A stretch of 64,000 nt of DNA from Acidithiobacillus thiooxidans ATCC 19377 (lineage in GTDB: Bacteria > Pseudomonadota > Gammaproteobacteria > Acidithiobacillales > Acidithiobacillaceae). Positions 9,144 through 17,444 of the stretch are shown here, in pieces; position 1 is the first letter of the stretch; each line of letters begins with the position of its first letter. The translations under genes and the position numbers were made by a program. The stretch lies in the NCBI RefSeq assembly GCF_009662475.1, contig NZ_CP045571.1:990501-1054500 (forward strand), written 5' to 3'. A model generated the notes under the pieces. That model saw only the letters and a list, made by a program, of their open reading frames with translations, ran no database searches and was not told where the DNA came from.

Positions 9144-9557
9144 TCATTTCTTGCGATCTTTTGCAGATTGTTGCCACCAATAAACGGCTTTATGCGTGTT
9201 GGTTGGTACACCCTCGCCGAAGTTGTAGGCGAAGGCCAGATGAAAAGCCCCATTGGCGTTTCCGGATTCTGCCGACTTACGAAACCAGATATCTGCTTTT
9301 TGCTGGTTTTTTGGAATCCCTCTCCCATAAAAATAGTGCACACCTAAGGCATTTTCTGCTGCAGGATCTCCAGCATGCGCCCATTTTACAAGTTTATTCA
9401 CAGACATTCCTGCCACTGATTTTGGCATCTCCGTTACATGCACTCGAAATTCGGGGACGTGATGAACCACTAACTCACCAGCCGTTGCTGCAACGGGAAT
9501 TACGGTGAGACCAAAAGCAACGTAGCAAATGCACTGGCGACATAAGAGCGTGGACAT
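9144..9557 (-). CDS. Exported Sel1-repeat protein
   Basis: A 137-residue protein with a probable signal peptide (about residues 1-26, ending VAATAG). Two Sel1-like repeats occupy about residues 62-135: AENALGVHYFYGRGIPKNQQ, then a second unit with AFAYNFGEGVPTN and HKAVYWWQQSA. Such repeats form alpha-solenoids that bind other proteins, usually in the periplasm. The specific partner is unknown. The next gene on the strand is the small membrane ORF at 8949. Confidence 0.8.
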   Translation of the reverse strand: MSTLLCRQCICYVAFGLTVIPVAATAGELVVHHVPEFRVHVTEMPKSVAGMSVNKLVKWAHAGDPAAENALGVHYFYGRGIPKNQQKADIWFRKSAESGNANGAFHLAFAYNFGEGVPTNTHKAVYWWQQSAKDRKK

Positions 9558-9732
9558 AGCACCTTCCTGGTATCGGAAAATGCCCCGTGACGTGGGGCTG
9601 AATCCGTCAAAACAGCAACGAATTCACGGCAGATGCCTGATTCCAAGATGTCCTTGGAGTATTCGCCGACATCATCTGCTGCTCGTGTTCAGACACCGCG
9701 AGCTGGTCTTTGGGGTATATCTCGTAATGCTA

Positions 9733-10299
9733 TCAAATAGGCAATTTAGGATGATCTATTTTCTCAGGATGCTTCCAGCGTACTGACAGGATCTCGTGAC
9801 TGGCCAAGGGATTTATGGGGGCTGCCAGTACATGGGATGTCTGAATGGGCGTCCTCATCTCCGTTCCAGGCAAAAACAATCGGGTCATCATGACCGGTTC
9901 AGGGAAGTTGAAGGCTGGACCGATGAAAGGACCAAAAGATACCCGCATGAGCTGATTCATTTGAGCGATCTGTCGATCCATTGCCACCTGCATGGAGCGC
10001 ATCTGCCACAAACTCCGATTGATCAGCGCTTGCGCCTGTACCGGAGAGAGATGGCTGGCAGTCACCTGCAAATGTCCGGGATGACCTTGTGCCCCCCAAG
10101 TGACCGTTTGTATTCGGATGACACCACCGGGAATATGAATGGTTTTGTTTTCCGCAGAAACGGGAATCGAATGGCCATCCACTGAAACATAAGCTGTCGC
10201 CGCATGGGCGAGGGGTAAGGCCATAGTCGCACCGAGAAGGGGCAAGCTCGCCAAGGCAAGCCACTGGCGTTTTGTTTTCGAGAGAGGGTTTCTTTTCAT
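9733..10299 (-). CDS. Exported protein of unknown function
   Basis: The product is 188 residues, starting at an ATG with AAGGAGG upstream. A long signal peptide ends at PLAHA, near residue 33. The mature part has about 60 residues of beta-rich sequence (VSVDGHSIPVSAENKTIHIP), a central Met/Gln-rich helical region (residues about 95-125, MRSMQVAMDRQIAQMNQLMR) and a Pro-rich tail. No family was recognised. A terminator-like hairpin lies 41 bases upstream of the start. Confidence 0.7.
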   Translation of the reverse strand: MKRNPLSKTKRQWLALASLPLLGATMALPLAHAATAYVSVDGHSIPVSAENKTIHIPGGVIRIQTVTWGAQGHPGHLQVTASHLSPVQAQALINRSLWQMRSMQVAMDRQIAQMNQLMRVSFGPFIGPAFNFPEPVMMTRLFLPGTEMRTPIQTSHVLAAPINPLASHEILSVRWKHPEKIDHPKLPI

Positions 10300-10340
10300 G
10301 GCTATCCTCCTTGCTGTAAAAAACCCTGGGACCAAAACAA

Positions 10341-10366
10341 TCGGATGGAAGTGTTCTTCCATCCGA
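10341..10366 (-). terminator. Perfect hairpin in front of the exported-protein gene
   Basis: TCGGATGGAAG and CTTCCATCCGA pair over 11 bp around a 4-base loop; on the minus strand TTGTTTTGG follows, as in an intrinsic terminator. It sits in the leader of the gene at 9733-10299. It either ends a lost upstream gene, for which a 23-codon frame ending near 10384 (VNNHRLVKFDPDWQGTF) may be the last trace, or acts as a leader attenuator. Confidence 0.55.
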
Positions 10367-10505
10367 AAAGACCGGAGTTCCTATCAGAAAGTTCCCTGCC
10401 AGTCGGGGTCGAACTTGACGAGGCGATGATTGTTCACGGTTTTGTTTGAAGCCTTTCACTGCAGAATCACCTGGAATTTGCTAGCGATATAATGGTCTTA
10501 GGCGG

Positions 10506-10858
10506 GTGAGCAATAGCAGATCATTTCGGATGGCATTTATGGATGTAATCAACAAATCGGTTATGGACAGGCTGGGCGCCCAATCTCAAGAATTTCGACA
10601 TACGCAGCCTTACCCATGGATCCGTATTTCGGATTTTCTTTATCCGGAAAAGTTTGACCAGCTCTGCAAGGATCTTCCTGATCCCGTTCTTTTTGAATCC
10701 CAAATGGGTTACAAAAGAGCGCACGGGCAAGCAAGCCATGATCGTCTCGCACTGCAATATCGACCAGCGCTGGAGAAAGTCCTGACGCCCAGCTGGAGGG
10801 ATTTTATTCACGAATTGCACAGTGAGGCTTACAAGAATTTCTGGCGCGAGATGCTCGG
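10506..10858 (+). pseudogene. 2OG-Fe(II) oxygenase-like gene, truncated by an IS
   Basis: About 118 residues resemble the N-terminal third of prolyl-4-hydroxylase-like 2-oxoglutarate oxygenases: YPWIRISDFLYPEKFDQLCK, a GYKRAHG segment, then PSWRDFIHELHSEAYKNFWR and EMLGL. The HxD...H iron-binding motif, expected further downstream, is absent because similarity stops near 10858, where an IS630-type element begins. The frame runs on to a stop at 10905-10907 inside the element. The start could be GTG 10506 or ATG 10539. It is probably inactive. Confidence 0.55.
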
Positions 10859-11860
10859 TTTATTAATACGGACCTTAAATACCCGAACATCCTTTGATAT
10901 TATATAGAGCATGGAAAGGATCGACGTGCGCCGCTTGACGATGGAAGGGAGGCAGATGCTTCGCCACAGGTGGTGGTTCGTCTGCGCAAGCAATCCGGGA
11001 TGAGCGTGAAAGAGTTGGCCAAGGTATCTGGCGCACATCCTACGACCATTAAAGGCTGGTTGGCGCGGGCGCCGTACAGAAGGAGAAAAAGGGCTGGGAG
11101 AGAAGCGCCGAGGTCGGCCGGTAGAGGTGCCTGTCGCAAACTGACCCTGGCCGCCGAGGCCTGGATACGCGATCAGATCGTCAAGGGTAACCCTCAGCAA
11201 ATAAAGTTGCCTTTTGCGCTCTGGACGCGACCGGCGATACGCGCGCTGATTCGAGATCATTTTGGGGCGGATCTACAGGAGCGTCTGATGGGTAAGTATC
11301 TCAAGCGTTGGGGCTTCACTCCACAACGCCCTGTCAAAAGGGCATTGGAGCAGAATCCAGAAGTAGTCCGTCAGTGGTTGGAACAGGATTATCCCCGCCT
11401 GCGCGCGCAAGCGGCCCAAGAGGGAGCGGAGATTTATTGGGGGGACGAGACGGCCGTCAAGGAAGATGCCCATTGGGTGCGCGGGTATGCGCCTCGGGGA
11501 CAAACGCCGGTATTGGCGGTTCCCGCCCGATGGGCCACGCTCTCCATGATCTCGGCGATTTCTCCGCAGGGCAAAGTCGCTTTCCAGATTGTCGAAGGCA
11601 GCATTGATGCGGAGCGTTTCATCACCTTTCTCACTGCCTTGATTCAGGACGCGCCCCAGAAAACCTATCTGGTCGTCGATAATCTGCGGGTGCATCATGC
11701 CAAAGTGGTAACGGCCTGGCTGGCAGATAAAAAAGACCGCATTGAACTGGCCTTTCTGCCGCCCTACGCGCCAGAATCCAACCCCGACGAATACCTGAAT
11801 CGGGATTTCAAAACTGCTCTGCGCAAAGGTGCAGTCAGTACGGACAAAAACTCTATAGCA
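10859..11860 (+). pseudogene. Second type of IS630-family transposase, frameshifted and truncated
   Basis: The main frame (10970-11926) encodes a helix-turn-helix (MSVKELAKVSGAHPTTIKGW) and the IS630 catalytic core: IYWGDETAV, YLVVDNLRVHHAK and PPYAPESNPDEYLNRDFK. It differs from the 361-residue transposase elsewhere in the window. The natural start is probably the ATG at 10911; its frame (MERIDVRRLTMEGRQMLRH) shifts by one base near 10965. The C-terminus is lost after VSTDKNS (about 11855), and the remaining codons are foreign. Inverted repeats could not be matched, so the limits are approximate. Confidence 0.75.
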
Positions 11861-11922
11861 AAAATGCGGGGACGAGAGACGACACTCGCATATGTACCCA
11901 TGTCGGAGGCAACTGAACTCAA

Positions 11923-13185
11923 ATGAAACAATCGCTGCGTATCGCCCTTGCTGCTGCACTCCCGGCGGTAGTTCTTGCGTGTATCGCGTGCGTGAGCAAT
12001 CAGGCTCTGGCCAATACTACCCCTGCGCAAACCCCCGCTCCGTCTGCTGCGACTTCAGGAGTGGCCGTCGTGGACGGACGGTTAGTCGTGGCTGGAACCA
12101 ATCAATTATTTATACCGCGAGGATTCACCTCGGTTTCCTTGGCCTATCCCACGCAGTACGCTGCCACTTTATGTAGCAGGCATTTTCGTGCCTCTCCCGC
12201 AGCAGCCAATCTTCAGGAAGCACAGGCCGCCATGACGGCGACCGCAATGCCTGGTTTCGGTTATAACCCGTCCTTGGAAGCGATGGTAAAGGACTGGCAC
12301 GCCAATACGGTACGTTTCAATCTCAGCCAGGGAGCACTGCAGTACGAATATACTCACGGGCTTTCTGCCTACACCGACATGGTGCGCAACGTGATTGAAC
12401 AGGCGCGAAGCGCCGGCCTTATCGTTATCTTGTGCATGCAAACCGAGCGATACAGTTGTACGCCTTATGAGGATGGAGGACTCCAGAAGCTGCCCGATCT
12501 CCGGACCGAACAAGCCTGGAAACAACTCCTGGATTCGCGTTTGACGCATGATAAGGGCGTGATACTGGAAGTCTTTAACGAGCCTTCAACGACTCGCGCA
12601 TGCGATGACGGTACCTTCAGGCATCCTGACTGGAAATCCTGGGCGCGTGGCTGTGGCAGAGAGCCCGATCAGGGCATGCTCACGGTAGGGAGATGGCTTC
12701 GTCAGCAAGCTCCAGAAAATGTCCTTCTTTTCATGGGTGACGGTGTGGATTTTGGTTTCTCCGGCTTCACTGTGCCGCATGGAATGCCGCCTAACTCAGC
12801 CTACAGCGTGCATCCCTATCAGTATGTGGTGCGCGGAAATCTAACCGACAGTATCCATGTATGGAATACACGGTTTGGAAATCTGGCAGCCACCGGTCAT
12901 GCCGTCATCGCTACAGAATGGGACGAGGGCCTCAAACATTGTCCGAATGATCCGAATCAGACCATCACCCGATACTTTATTCAGCGATATCTCCCAGCGC
13001 ATGCTATTGGGATAACCGTTTACGGGTGGGATGCTCCCGTTCAAGCGGCTGGTTATATCATCAACAGCTACAACTACCCCGGAAATACGGCCACGTATCA
13101 ATTTGTAGATCCTAATTCTGATGGATGTGGCCATGACGCAGGGAGGATCCTACAAAAGACATTCCGGGCTGAAGCTGTCCAGTGA
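11923..13185 (+). CDS. Secreted glycoside hydrolase family 5 (endoglucanase-like)
   Basis: A 420-residue secreted protein with a signal peptide (about residues 1-30, ending QALA) and a short Thr/Pro/Ala-rich linker. A GH5-type (beta/alpha)8 barrel follows. LEVFNEPS carries the probable acid/base E220, IATEWDEG the nucleophile E332, and VHPYQYV a conserved active-site His/Tyr. GH5 enzymes mostly cut beta-1,4-glucans such as cellulose; the substrate here is not proven. The ATG overlaps the stop of the broken transposase frame (ATGA), and GGAGG lies 14 bases upstream. In an autotroph it may act on self-made exopolysaccharide rather than on food. Confidence 0.82.
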   Translation: MKQSLRIALAAALPAVVLACIACVSNQALANTTPAQTPAPSAATSGVAVVDGRLVVAGTNQLFIPRGFTSVSLAYPTQYAATLCSRHFRASPAAANLQEAQAAMTATAMPGFGYNPSLEAMVKDWHANTVRFNLSQGALQYEYTHGLSAYTDMVRNVIEQARSAGLIVILCMQTERYSCTPYEDGGLQKLPDLRTEQAWKQLLDSRLTHDKGVILEVFNEPSTTRACDDGTFRHPDWKSWARGCGREPDQGMLTVGRWLRQQAPENVLLFMGDGVDFGFSGFTVPHGMPPNSAYSVHPYQYVVRGNLTDSIHVWNTRFGNLAATGHAVIATEWDEGLKHCPNDPNQTITRYFIQRYLPAHAIGITVYGWDAPVQAAGYIINSYNYPGNTATYQFVDPNSDGCGHDAGRILQKTFRAEAVQ

Positions 13186-13238
13186 TGATTTCCAATGAAA
13201 AGCAGAACAGATGACGTTCCATCCGATAATAATCAAAA

Positions 13239-13475
13239 CTAGTCCACCTGTAATTCACGCCCCGGATCATGGGTGTCGACAATGTTCATCCCATGGGCTA
13301 CGTGTCGATTCGACACCGAAACCACCACTCCGTCCCAAGGAATATTCAAAGTTATCGAAAGGCCGCCGTTCGAAATGGTGACGTCCTTTCCTTTCGGCCC
13401 AGGTCGAAAATAACTCCCGTAAGCCTCGGCCGGAATGCCCGCAAATATCCAGATCACACAAGCAATCAACAAGCA
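13239..13475 (-). CDS. Small exported protein, unknown
   Basis: A frame of about 78 codons whose first part is a convincing signal peptide (LIACVIWIFAGIPAEA). The mature remainder of about 60 residues is beta-rich (GKDVTISNGGLSITLNIPWD) and has no known family. No ATG is in frame: TTG at 13475 or 13472 is the likely start and the ribosome site is poor. It converges with the GH5 gene. It could be real or the end of a decayed gene. Confidence 0.4.
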   Translation of the reverse strand, partial: CLLIACVIWIFAGIPAEAYGSYFRPGPKGKDVTISNGGLSITLNIPWDGVVVSVSNRHVAHGMNIVDTHDPGRELQVD

Positions 13476-13690
13476 CGCCTTACTTATACCTCTGCTGAAA
13501 TAAGCACTCCTTTTGCTCGACTTTTCAAGTAGGTATTGATTTCCGCCGAGATATAGTCCTGAAATTCATTGTGGTTTGGTCTTTTCATGTATGTATGACT
13601 TGAGAGTCATGGTCTATTACGGTGCATGGGCATTTTCTGAAATTAAAAGACGCTTCGTTACTTTTCAGTAAAATCACTGAATCATGAAGG

Positions 13691-13729
13691 CATCAACCCA
13701 GAGCACGGTTCGCTGTCTCTGGGTTGATG
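13691..13729 (-). terminator. Hairpin after the outer-membrane protein gene
   Basis: CATCAACCCAGAG and CTCTGGGTTGATG form a perfect 13-bp stem with a 13-base loop, 33 bases beyond the stop of the gene at 13762-14433. There is no clear T run, so it may act as an mRNA 3' stabiliser as much as a terminator. Confidence 0.6.
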
Positions 13730-13761
13730 TATGCTTCAGACCATCCTGCCTGCATGGTGCC

Positions 13762-14433
13762 TTAAAACTGCATACCCAAGCCCACATCGCCGCGAAGAAT
13801 ATTGGGCGCGCCTCGCTGTGTAAAATCATCATCATGTAATCCGACGTACAGGGAGACATTGGCCATTAGGGGATAATAGGCGTTCACCCCCATTTGTAGA
13901 AGGTCTGAAGTGCGATTGAAAGTGGTTGGTGCGAATCCAGAGAGATGCTGGGTTTCCGAAATACCGCCAAGGTATCCGACATATCCGGTGAAATTGACGC
14001 CTGGCAGAGATGCTGCCGCATAAAGACCACCACCCAGACCGTTGGTGCTCAGCGAAGAGTGAGAGTCATAATAGGCATTGGACTGTGCAAAGCGGTTATA
14101 CTCATAGCCGACATAAGGCCCGACAGCCAGGATATTGCTGGCGTTGAAAAGATAGCCGAGCTTGAGCCCAATGGTGTTGGTATTGCCACCGGTGTAACCC
14201 TGGTAAGTAGCCCCGAACTCATGGCGGTATTTCGCCGTGCCGAACAATCCACCATTGTAAAGGCTGGCCCGTAGACCGAGTCCACCGTTGGTGTTCCCAT
14301 ACCGATTGGTGGCCCCTTGTACATTGCCGGAAACACCAACCTGATTCATGACGCCATATACGGACGCTTCTGCGCCCAGGGGTAATGCCAGTGCGAGGGT
14401 CAATGCGGTAAGCCATATTTTTTTCTGAATCAT
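13762..14433 (-). CDS. Outer-membrane beta-barrel protein
   Basis: A 223-residue protein with a signal peptide (residues 1-24, ending GAEAS). The mature part alternates aromatic and small residues in Gly/Tyr/Asn-rich strands (LGLRASLYNGGLFGTAKYRH, VGPYVGYEYNRFAQS) and ends in GLGMQF, the terminal phenylalanine that the BAM complex recognises. About eight strands fit an OmpA/OmpW-size barrel, but no family could be named. AGGAG precedes the ATG by seven bases. A strong hairpin follows the stop. Confidence 0.75.
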   Translation of the reverse strand: MIQKKIWLTALTLALALPLGAEASVYGVMNQVGVSGNVQGATNRYGNTNGGLGLRASLYNGGLFGTAKYRHEFGATYQGYTGGNTNTIGLKLGYLFNASNILAVGPYVGYEYNRFAQSNAYYDSHSSLSTNGLGGGLYAAASLPGVNFTGYVGYLGGISETQHLSGFAPTTFNRTSDLLQMGVNAYYPLMANVSLYVGLHDDDFTQRGAPNILRGDVGLGMQF

Positions 14434-14969
14434 CGGAACACTCCTGTTGGTTGAGTCAAAAAACAGCCGGAAAGTGATGGCAGGACTTTCGAAGTCACAC
14501 CGTTACGATCAAGCCACTCGGGATAGACAAGAAGTAGGCAATCTCCCTGTCGAGTCCAGAGACTAAGACAGCAGAATTTATGCCAAAGGTTCCCGTGGGA
14601 TAGATTTTTCATGTAATCAGTGGCCTGCGCCGTCTGCTCACGAAATGGTGCGACTAGATGGCCCTTTCTTCAGCAGGTCTGTTGTACTTTAGCGACAATA
14701 TGACTCTATAGCGTCCCTGTTGTATGCCCTTACCATAAAAACGGATCTCTTCTCTTCTGGAATCGGGCACGGCTCAGTATGTCGCTTCTGTCGCAAGATC
14801 CTTCCGCTGTGCTGGAACGCTTATTGCTTTCTCAATATTGGAAAGCGCTACACAAGTCCGAAAAGCGTGACCGCAAAGCGGAAAGGAGGTATGCACATTT
14901 TTATACCGTAACCCCTGAGCCATTTGTTCGGGGAAAGATAAAAAACCGATCTTCCTACAGGAGAACCGT
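14434..14969. other. Divergent intergenic region
   Basis: About 535 bases between the barrel-protein gene (leftward) and the proline-rich lipoprotein (rightward). No supported gene is present. Both promoters must lie here, but no unambiguous -35/-10 pair was seen. Confidence 0.5.
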
Positions 14970-15218
14970 ATGTTCCATGAAATGGAGTCACTGAAGCGCC
15001 GTAAAGTCTGGCAGCCAGCTTTACGTGTAGCGACCTTGTTCGGCACCTTGATGGCGTTGGCGGGATGTTATGCCTATCCCCCTGGACCGCCTCCGGGCCC
15101 TGGCGGATATTATGCGCATCCTGCACCGCCCCCACCCCCACCGCCGCCCGGAGGGCCAGCGGGTCCCGGGGCGTATTACCAGCAACCGGGGCCGCCGCCC
15201 CCGCCACCCCCTCCGTGA
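14970..15218 (+). CDS. Proline-rich lipoprotein
   Basis: The product is 82 residues. After a short cytoplasmic start, the hydrophobic segment ends in a lipobox, LAGC, near residues 30-33. The rest is almost only Pro, Gly, Ala and Tyr, with two YY pairs and proline runs of eight (GYYAHPAPPPPPPPPGG). AGGAG sits seven bases before the ATG. It is one of four Pro/Tyr-rich envelope proteins on the island, the others being at 16044, 25527 and 26337. A bidirectional terminator follows. The role is unknown; an envelope or surface structural role is inferred. Confidence 0.7.
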   Translation: MFHEMESLKRRKVWQPALRVATLFGTLMALAGCYAYPPGPPPGPGGYYAHPAPPPPPPPPGGPAGPGAYYQQPGPPPPPPPP

Positions 15219-15277
15219 AGGATTTTATGGGCGCGTATGTCTTGTAAAAGTCAGACAATTTTTCTGTAAACAGGTCT

Positions 15278-15312
15278 AAAAAAAGCCCCATTTTTCTGAA
15301 ATGGGGCTTTTC
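15278..15312. terminator. Bidirectional intrinsic terminator
   Basis: AAAAAGCCCCATTT pairs with AAATGGGGCTTTT around a short loop, with A and T tracts on both sides. It lies between convergent genes (lipoprotein at 14970 on plus, glycine-zipper protein at 15334 on minus) and can serve both. Confidence 0.85.
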
Positions 15313-15333
15313 CTCCGGTCATGAATCAGGATT

Positions 15334-15582
15334 TCAGTGCATCAAAGCGCCGGTTGCTGCTCCTGCTGCACCGCCCACTGCGGCCCCTACGGCCGGATTG
15401 CCACCCACAACAGCACCCAGCACTGCACCGCCCGCAGCACCGATAGCCCCACCACTCAGTGCGCGTTGTCCTGTGGGGCTCATATTGGCGCAGCCAGTCA
15501 TGGCGATCAGACAAAAACCCAACGCCAGAACTTTTAACCCGTACCGGTGATGACCGAATTTTAATCGAAGGGGATATTGCAT
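15334..15582 (-). CDS. Glycine-zipper lipoprotein
   Basis: The product is 82 residues. AAGGAG lies ten bases before the ATG at 15582; longer upstream starts lack a site. A hydrophobic segment ends in the lipobox MTGC (about residues 28-31). The mature part is a glycine-zipper domain, GGAIGAAGGAVLGAVVGGNP then AVGAAVGGAAGAATGA, as in YMGG/SlyB-like outer-membrane proteins that pack helices in membranes. It is the last gene of a three-gene minus-strand envelope operon (16448 to 15334). Confidence 0.8.
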   Translation of the reverse strand: MQYPLRLKFGHHRYGLKVLALGFCLIAMTGCANMSPTGQRALSGGAIGAAGGAVLGAVVGGNPAVGAAVGGAAGAATGALMH

Positions 15583-15596
15583 GGGGATTAGGCTCC

Positions 15597-16034
15597 TTAT
15601 GGTGTAGTAGTGGAAGGGGATCCGGATAGTTGTTCCACATCCCGGGTTGCCTGAAGAATTTCTTGTCGGGCAATCCGATAGGACGTTCCAGAAAGCGGTT
15701 TGGTGCATAACGGCTGTACGACCGCCTGAATTTGGTCAAGGTCGTCGCTTTGACCTTCTGCGTGCGGCCGTTTTGTCAGCTTTTGTTGCAATAGACGCAC
15801 CTGCGCCTGGTATTGCTGGCAATCGCGCTGTAGTCCTGATGTTCTCTGGATTGGATGCGTGGGCGCCAAGATGGTTGAGGCGGGTGGATAAGGTAAGATC
15901 TGTTCAGGCCGATAGTGCGTCGACGCAGGTGTTGGGGGTGGGGCAGCTATCGTTGAGGCGCAGCCGCTCAACAATAAAGTGCCCGCAATCAGCCAATAAT
16001 ACGGCCTTTCTCTTATCCTGTTTTGCAAATACAA
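15597..16034 (-). CDS. Lipoprotein of unknown function
   Basis: The product is 145 residues. The segment WLIAGTLLLSGC is a typical lipobox, so the mature protein begins at Cys 25 or so. A Pro/Thr-rich stretch follows, then a charged, probably coiled helix (LQRDCQQYQAQVRLLQQKLT). The likely start is a TTG at 16034 with TAGGA seven bases upstream; the ATG at 16041 is out of frame. It lies 14 bases upstream of the glycine-zipper gene and 9 bases after the proline-rich gene, so the three are probably co-transcribed. No family recognised. Confidence 0.65.
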   Translation of the reverse strand: MYLQNRIRERPYYWLIAGTLLLSGCASTIAAPPPTPASTHYRPEQILPYPPASTILAPTHPIQRTSGLQRDCQQYQAQVRLLQQKLTKRPHAEGQSDDLDQIQAVVQPLCTKPLSGTSYRIARQEILQATRDVEQLSGSPSTTTP

Positions 16035-16043
16035 GCAACATTC

Positions 16044-16448
16044 CTACCAGGGAGTAGATACATAACCCACTACAGGCGTGGGAGCCGCGTAATAGCCGGA
16101 TGGAGGCCCGGGTGGGGGCGGTGGTGGCGGCCCTCCCCAAGGCCCGGGTCCCGGTGGAGGCGGGCCTGGTGGAGGCGGTCCCGGTGGCGGTGGAGGTGGC
16201 GGGGGTGGCGGAGCCGCATAATAATACACGGGTTGTGGGGGTGGCACATAAACTACTGGTGGGGATACGGGATAATAGGCCGGTGCTCCGCCTACTGAAA
16301 CACTCAGCCCCGGAACGGCCAGGCCTAATGAAAGATTATCGGCGAGTGCTGGAGTGATCCCAACGGCCGATGAAAGGACGAGGGTGGTAGCCACCACCCA
16401 TAGCACCGATTTTCGTCGAGCTGTTGAGGGGGAGGGAATGGATTTCAT
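16044..16448 (-). CDS. Proline/tyrosine-rich exported protein
   Basis: A 134-residue protein with a signal peptide ending TPALA (about residue 36). The mature start, DNLSLGLAVPGLSVSVGGAP, and YYPVSPPVVYVPPPQPVYYY resemble PXPV-repeat proteins. A region of about 45 residues follows that is nearly all Pro and Gly, with a run of ten prolines. Such sequence forms extended polyproline helices and needs EF-P for translation. First gene of the three-gene operon that ends at 15334. The plus strand of the gene is very G-rich. Function unknown. Confidence 0.7.
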   Translation of the reverse strand: MKSIPSPSTARRKSVLWVVATTLVLSSAVGITPALADNLSLGLAVPGLSVSVGGAPAYYPVSPPVVYVPPPQPVYYYAAPPPPPPPPPPGPPPPGPPPPGPGPWGGPPPPPPPGPPSGYYAAPTPVVGYVSTPW

Positions 16449-16735
16449 AATGATGCTCCCATAAAAAAGACCAAAGGCGTACCAGCAAAAAGCATTCCTA
16501 CAAGATTTCAGCCGGTTTTCATTCGGTCGAGCCCTACTGTACTGTAGTCAGTCCACTACAGTGGAACGCTGACTTATTCCATCTGGTTAATTTTTAAGCA
16601 TTTGTGTTGTCGCTCTTCAGTCAGGTTGAGAATCTACCCGGAATAATAGCCACTGTCAGGCGATCATTGGCCGCATGTGCCGCACAGCAGGGCAACTGGG
16701 AATGGGCGTCAGACAATACGCTTAACCAAAAATAG

Positions 16736-17390
16736 GAAATCCCCCAGCTCTGCCGGGGTGACAGTAGATGTTTGACATATAGTGGCGTCCATCGGAGAAC
16801 CGACGCTGTGAGCCGCCAAGCACACGACGAAGTAGAAACCGATGGACGAGAGATTGAGCCTAAGGCACAGCAAGTGGGAGTGTAAATATCACATAGTATT
16901 TATTCCGAAGTGCCGACGTAGGGTGTTGTATGGTCAGTTACGGAATGATCTTGGTGAGGTATTTCGGGCTTTGTCCCGGCATAAGGAAAGCCGGATAGAA
17001 GAAGGACATCTGATGGTTGACCATGGGCATATGCTGATTTCGATACCGCCGAAGTACGCAGTATCCAGTGTGGTGGGTTACATCAAGGGCAAGAGCGCGA
17101 TCCATTTAGCACGGACTTACGGTGAACGGAAGCGTAAGTCCGTGGGTCAGCATTTTTGGGCGCGCGGGTATTTTGTATCGACGGTGGGCAGAGATGAAGC
17201 GATGATTCGGTATTATATTCGCCATCAGGAGAAAGAGGATGAAGGAGTAGATCAGTTGAACATATGGAGCTGATCCGGGCCACCCAGTGGTGGCGCCAAA
17301 ACTGAGGGGCTGCGTTAGCGTCCCCGTTTTAAGCCGCTTTGAGCGGCTCATGAACTAAAGCTCCCGGCTTTGCCGGGAGATACTTACTAA
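16736..17390 (+). mobile_element. IS200/IS605-family element (tnpA only)
   Basis: A single small transposase gene is flanked by subterminal hairpins and not by inverted repeats, as in the IS200 group. The left hairpin pairs CCCC and GGGG around 16741-16758; the right one is a perfect CTCCCGGC/GCCGGGAG stem at 17361-17379. No tnpB is present. The exact cleavage sites were not determined. Confidence 0.75.
16842..17273 (+). CDS. tnpA: IS200/IS605-type TnpA transposase (HUH single-strand enzyme)
   Basis: A 143-residue Y1 transposase that moves single-stranded DNA by way of a phosphotyrosine. The metal-binding HUH motif reads HGH (VDHGHMLISIPP, near residue 62), and the expected catalytic tyrosine lies in RYYIRHQEKED near residues 127-129. 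SKWECKYHIVFIPKCRRR at the N-terminus is typical. The length matches complete family members, so it is probably active. It lies between the proline-rich operon and the TolC-like gene. Confidence 0.88.
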   Translation: MDERLSLRHSKWECKYHIVFIPKCRRRVLYGQLRNDLGEVFRALSRHKESRIEEGHLMVDHGHMLISIPPKYAVSSVVGYIKGKSAIHLARTYGERKRKSVGQHFWARGYFVSTVGRDEAMIRYYIRHQEKEDEGVDQLNIWS

Positions 17391-17444
17391 TCATGAATTA
17401 CGGAGTGTCTACGTGATGAATAAATTATACAGCAGGTAATATGA

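Noticed and set aside
16080-16260. Short tandem G-rich units resembling a repeat array
   Set aside because: They are codon repeats for Pro/Gly in the exported protein at 16044-16448, not a CRISPR or independent repeat; no spacer structure.
16449-16735. Candidate IS end or small RNA upstream of the IS200 element
   Set aside because: A few short palindromic bits (such as CTACTGTACTGTAGTCAG) but no consistent structure or promoter-terminator pair.
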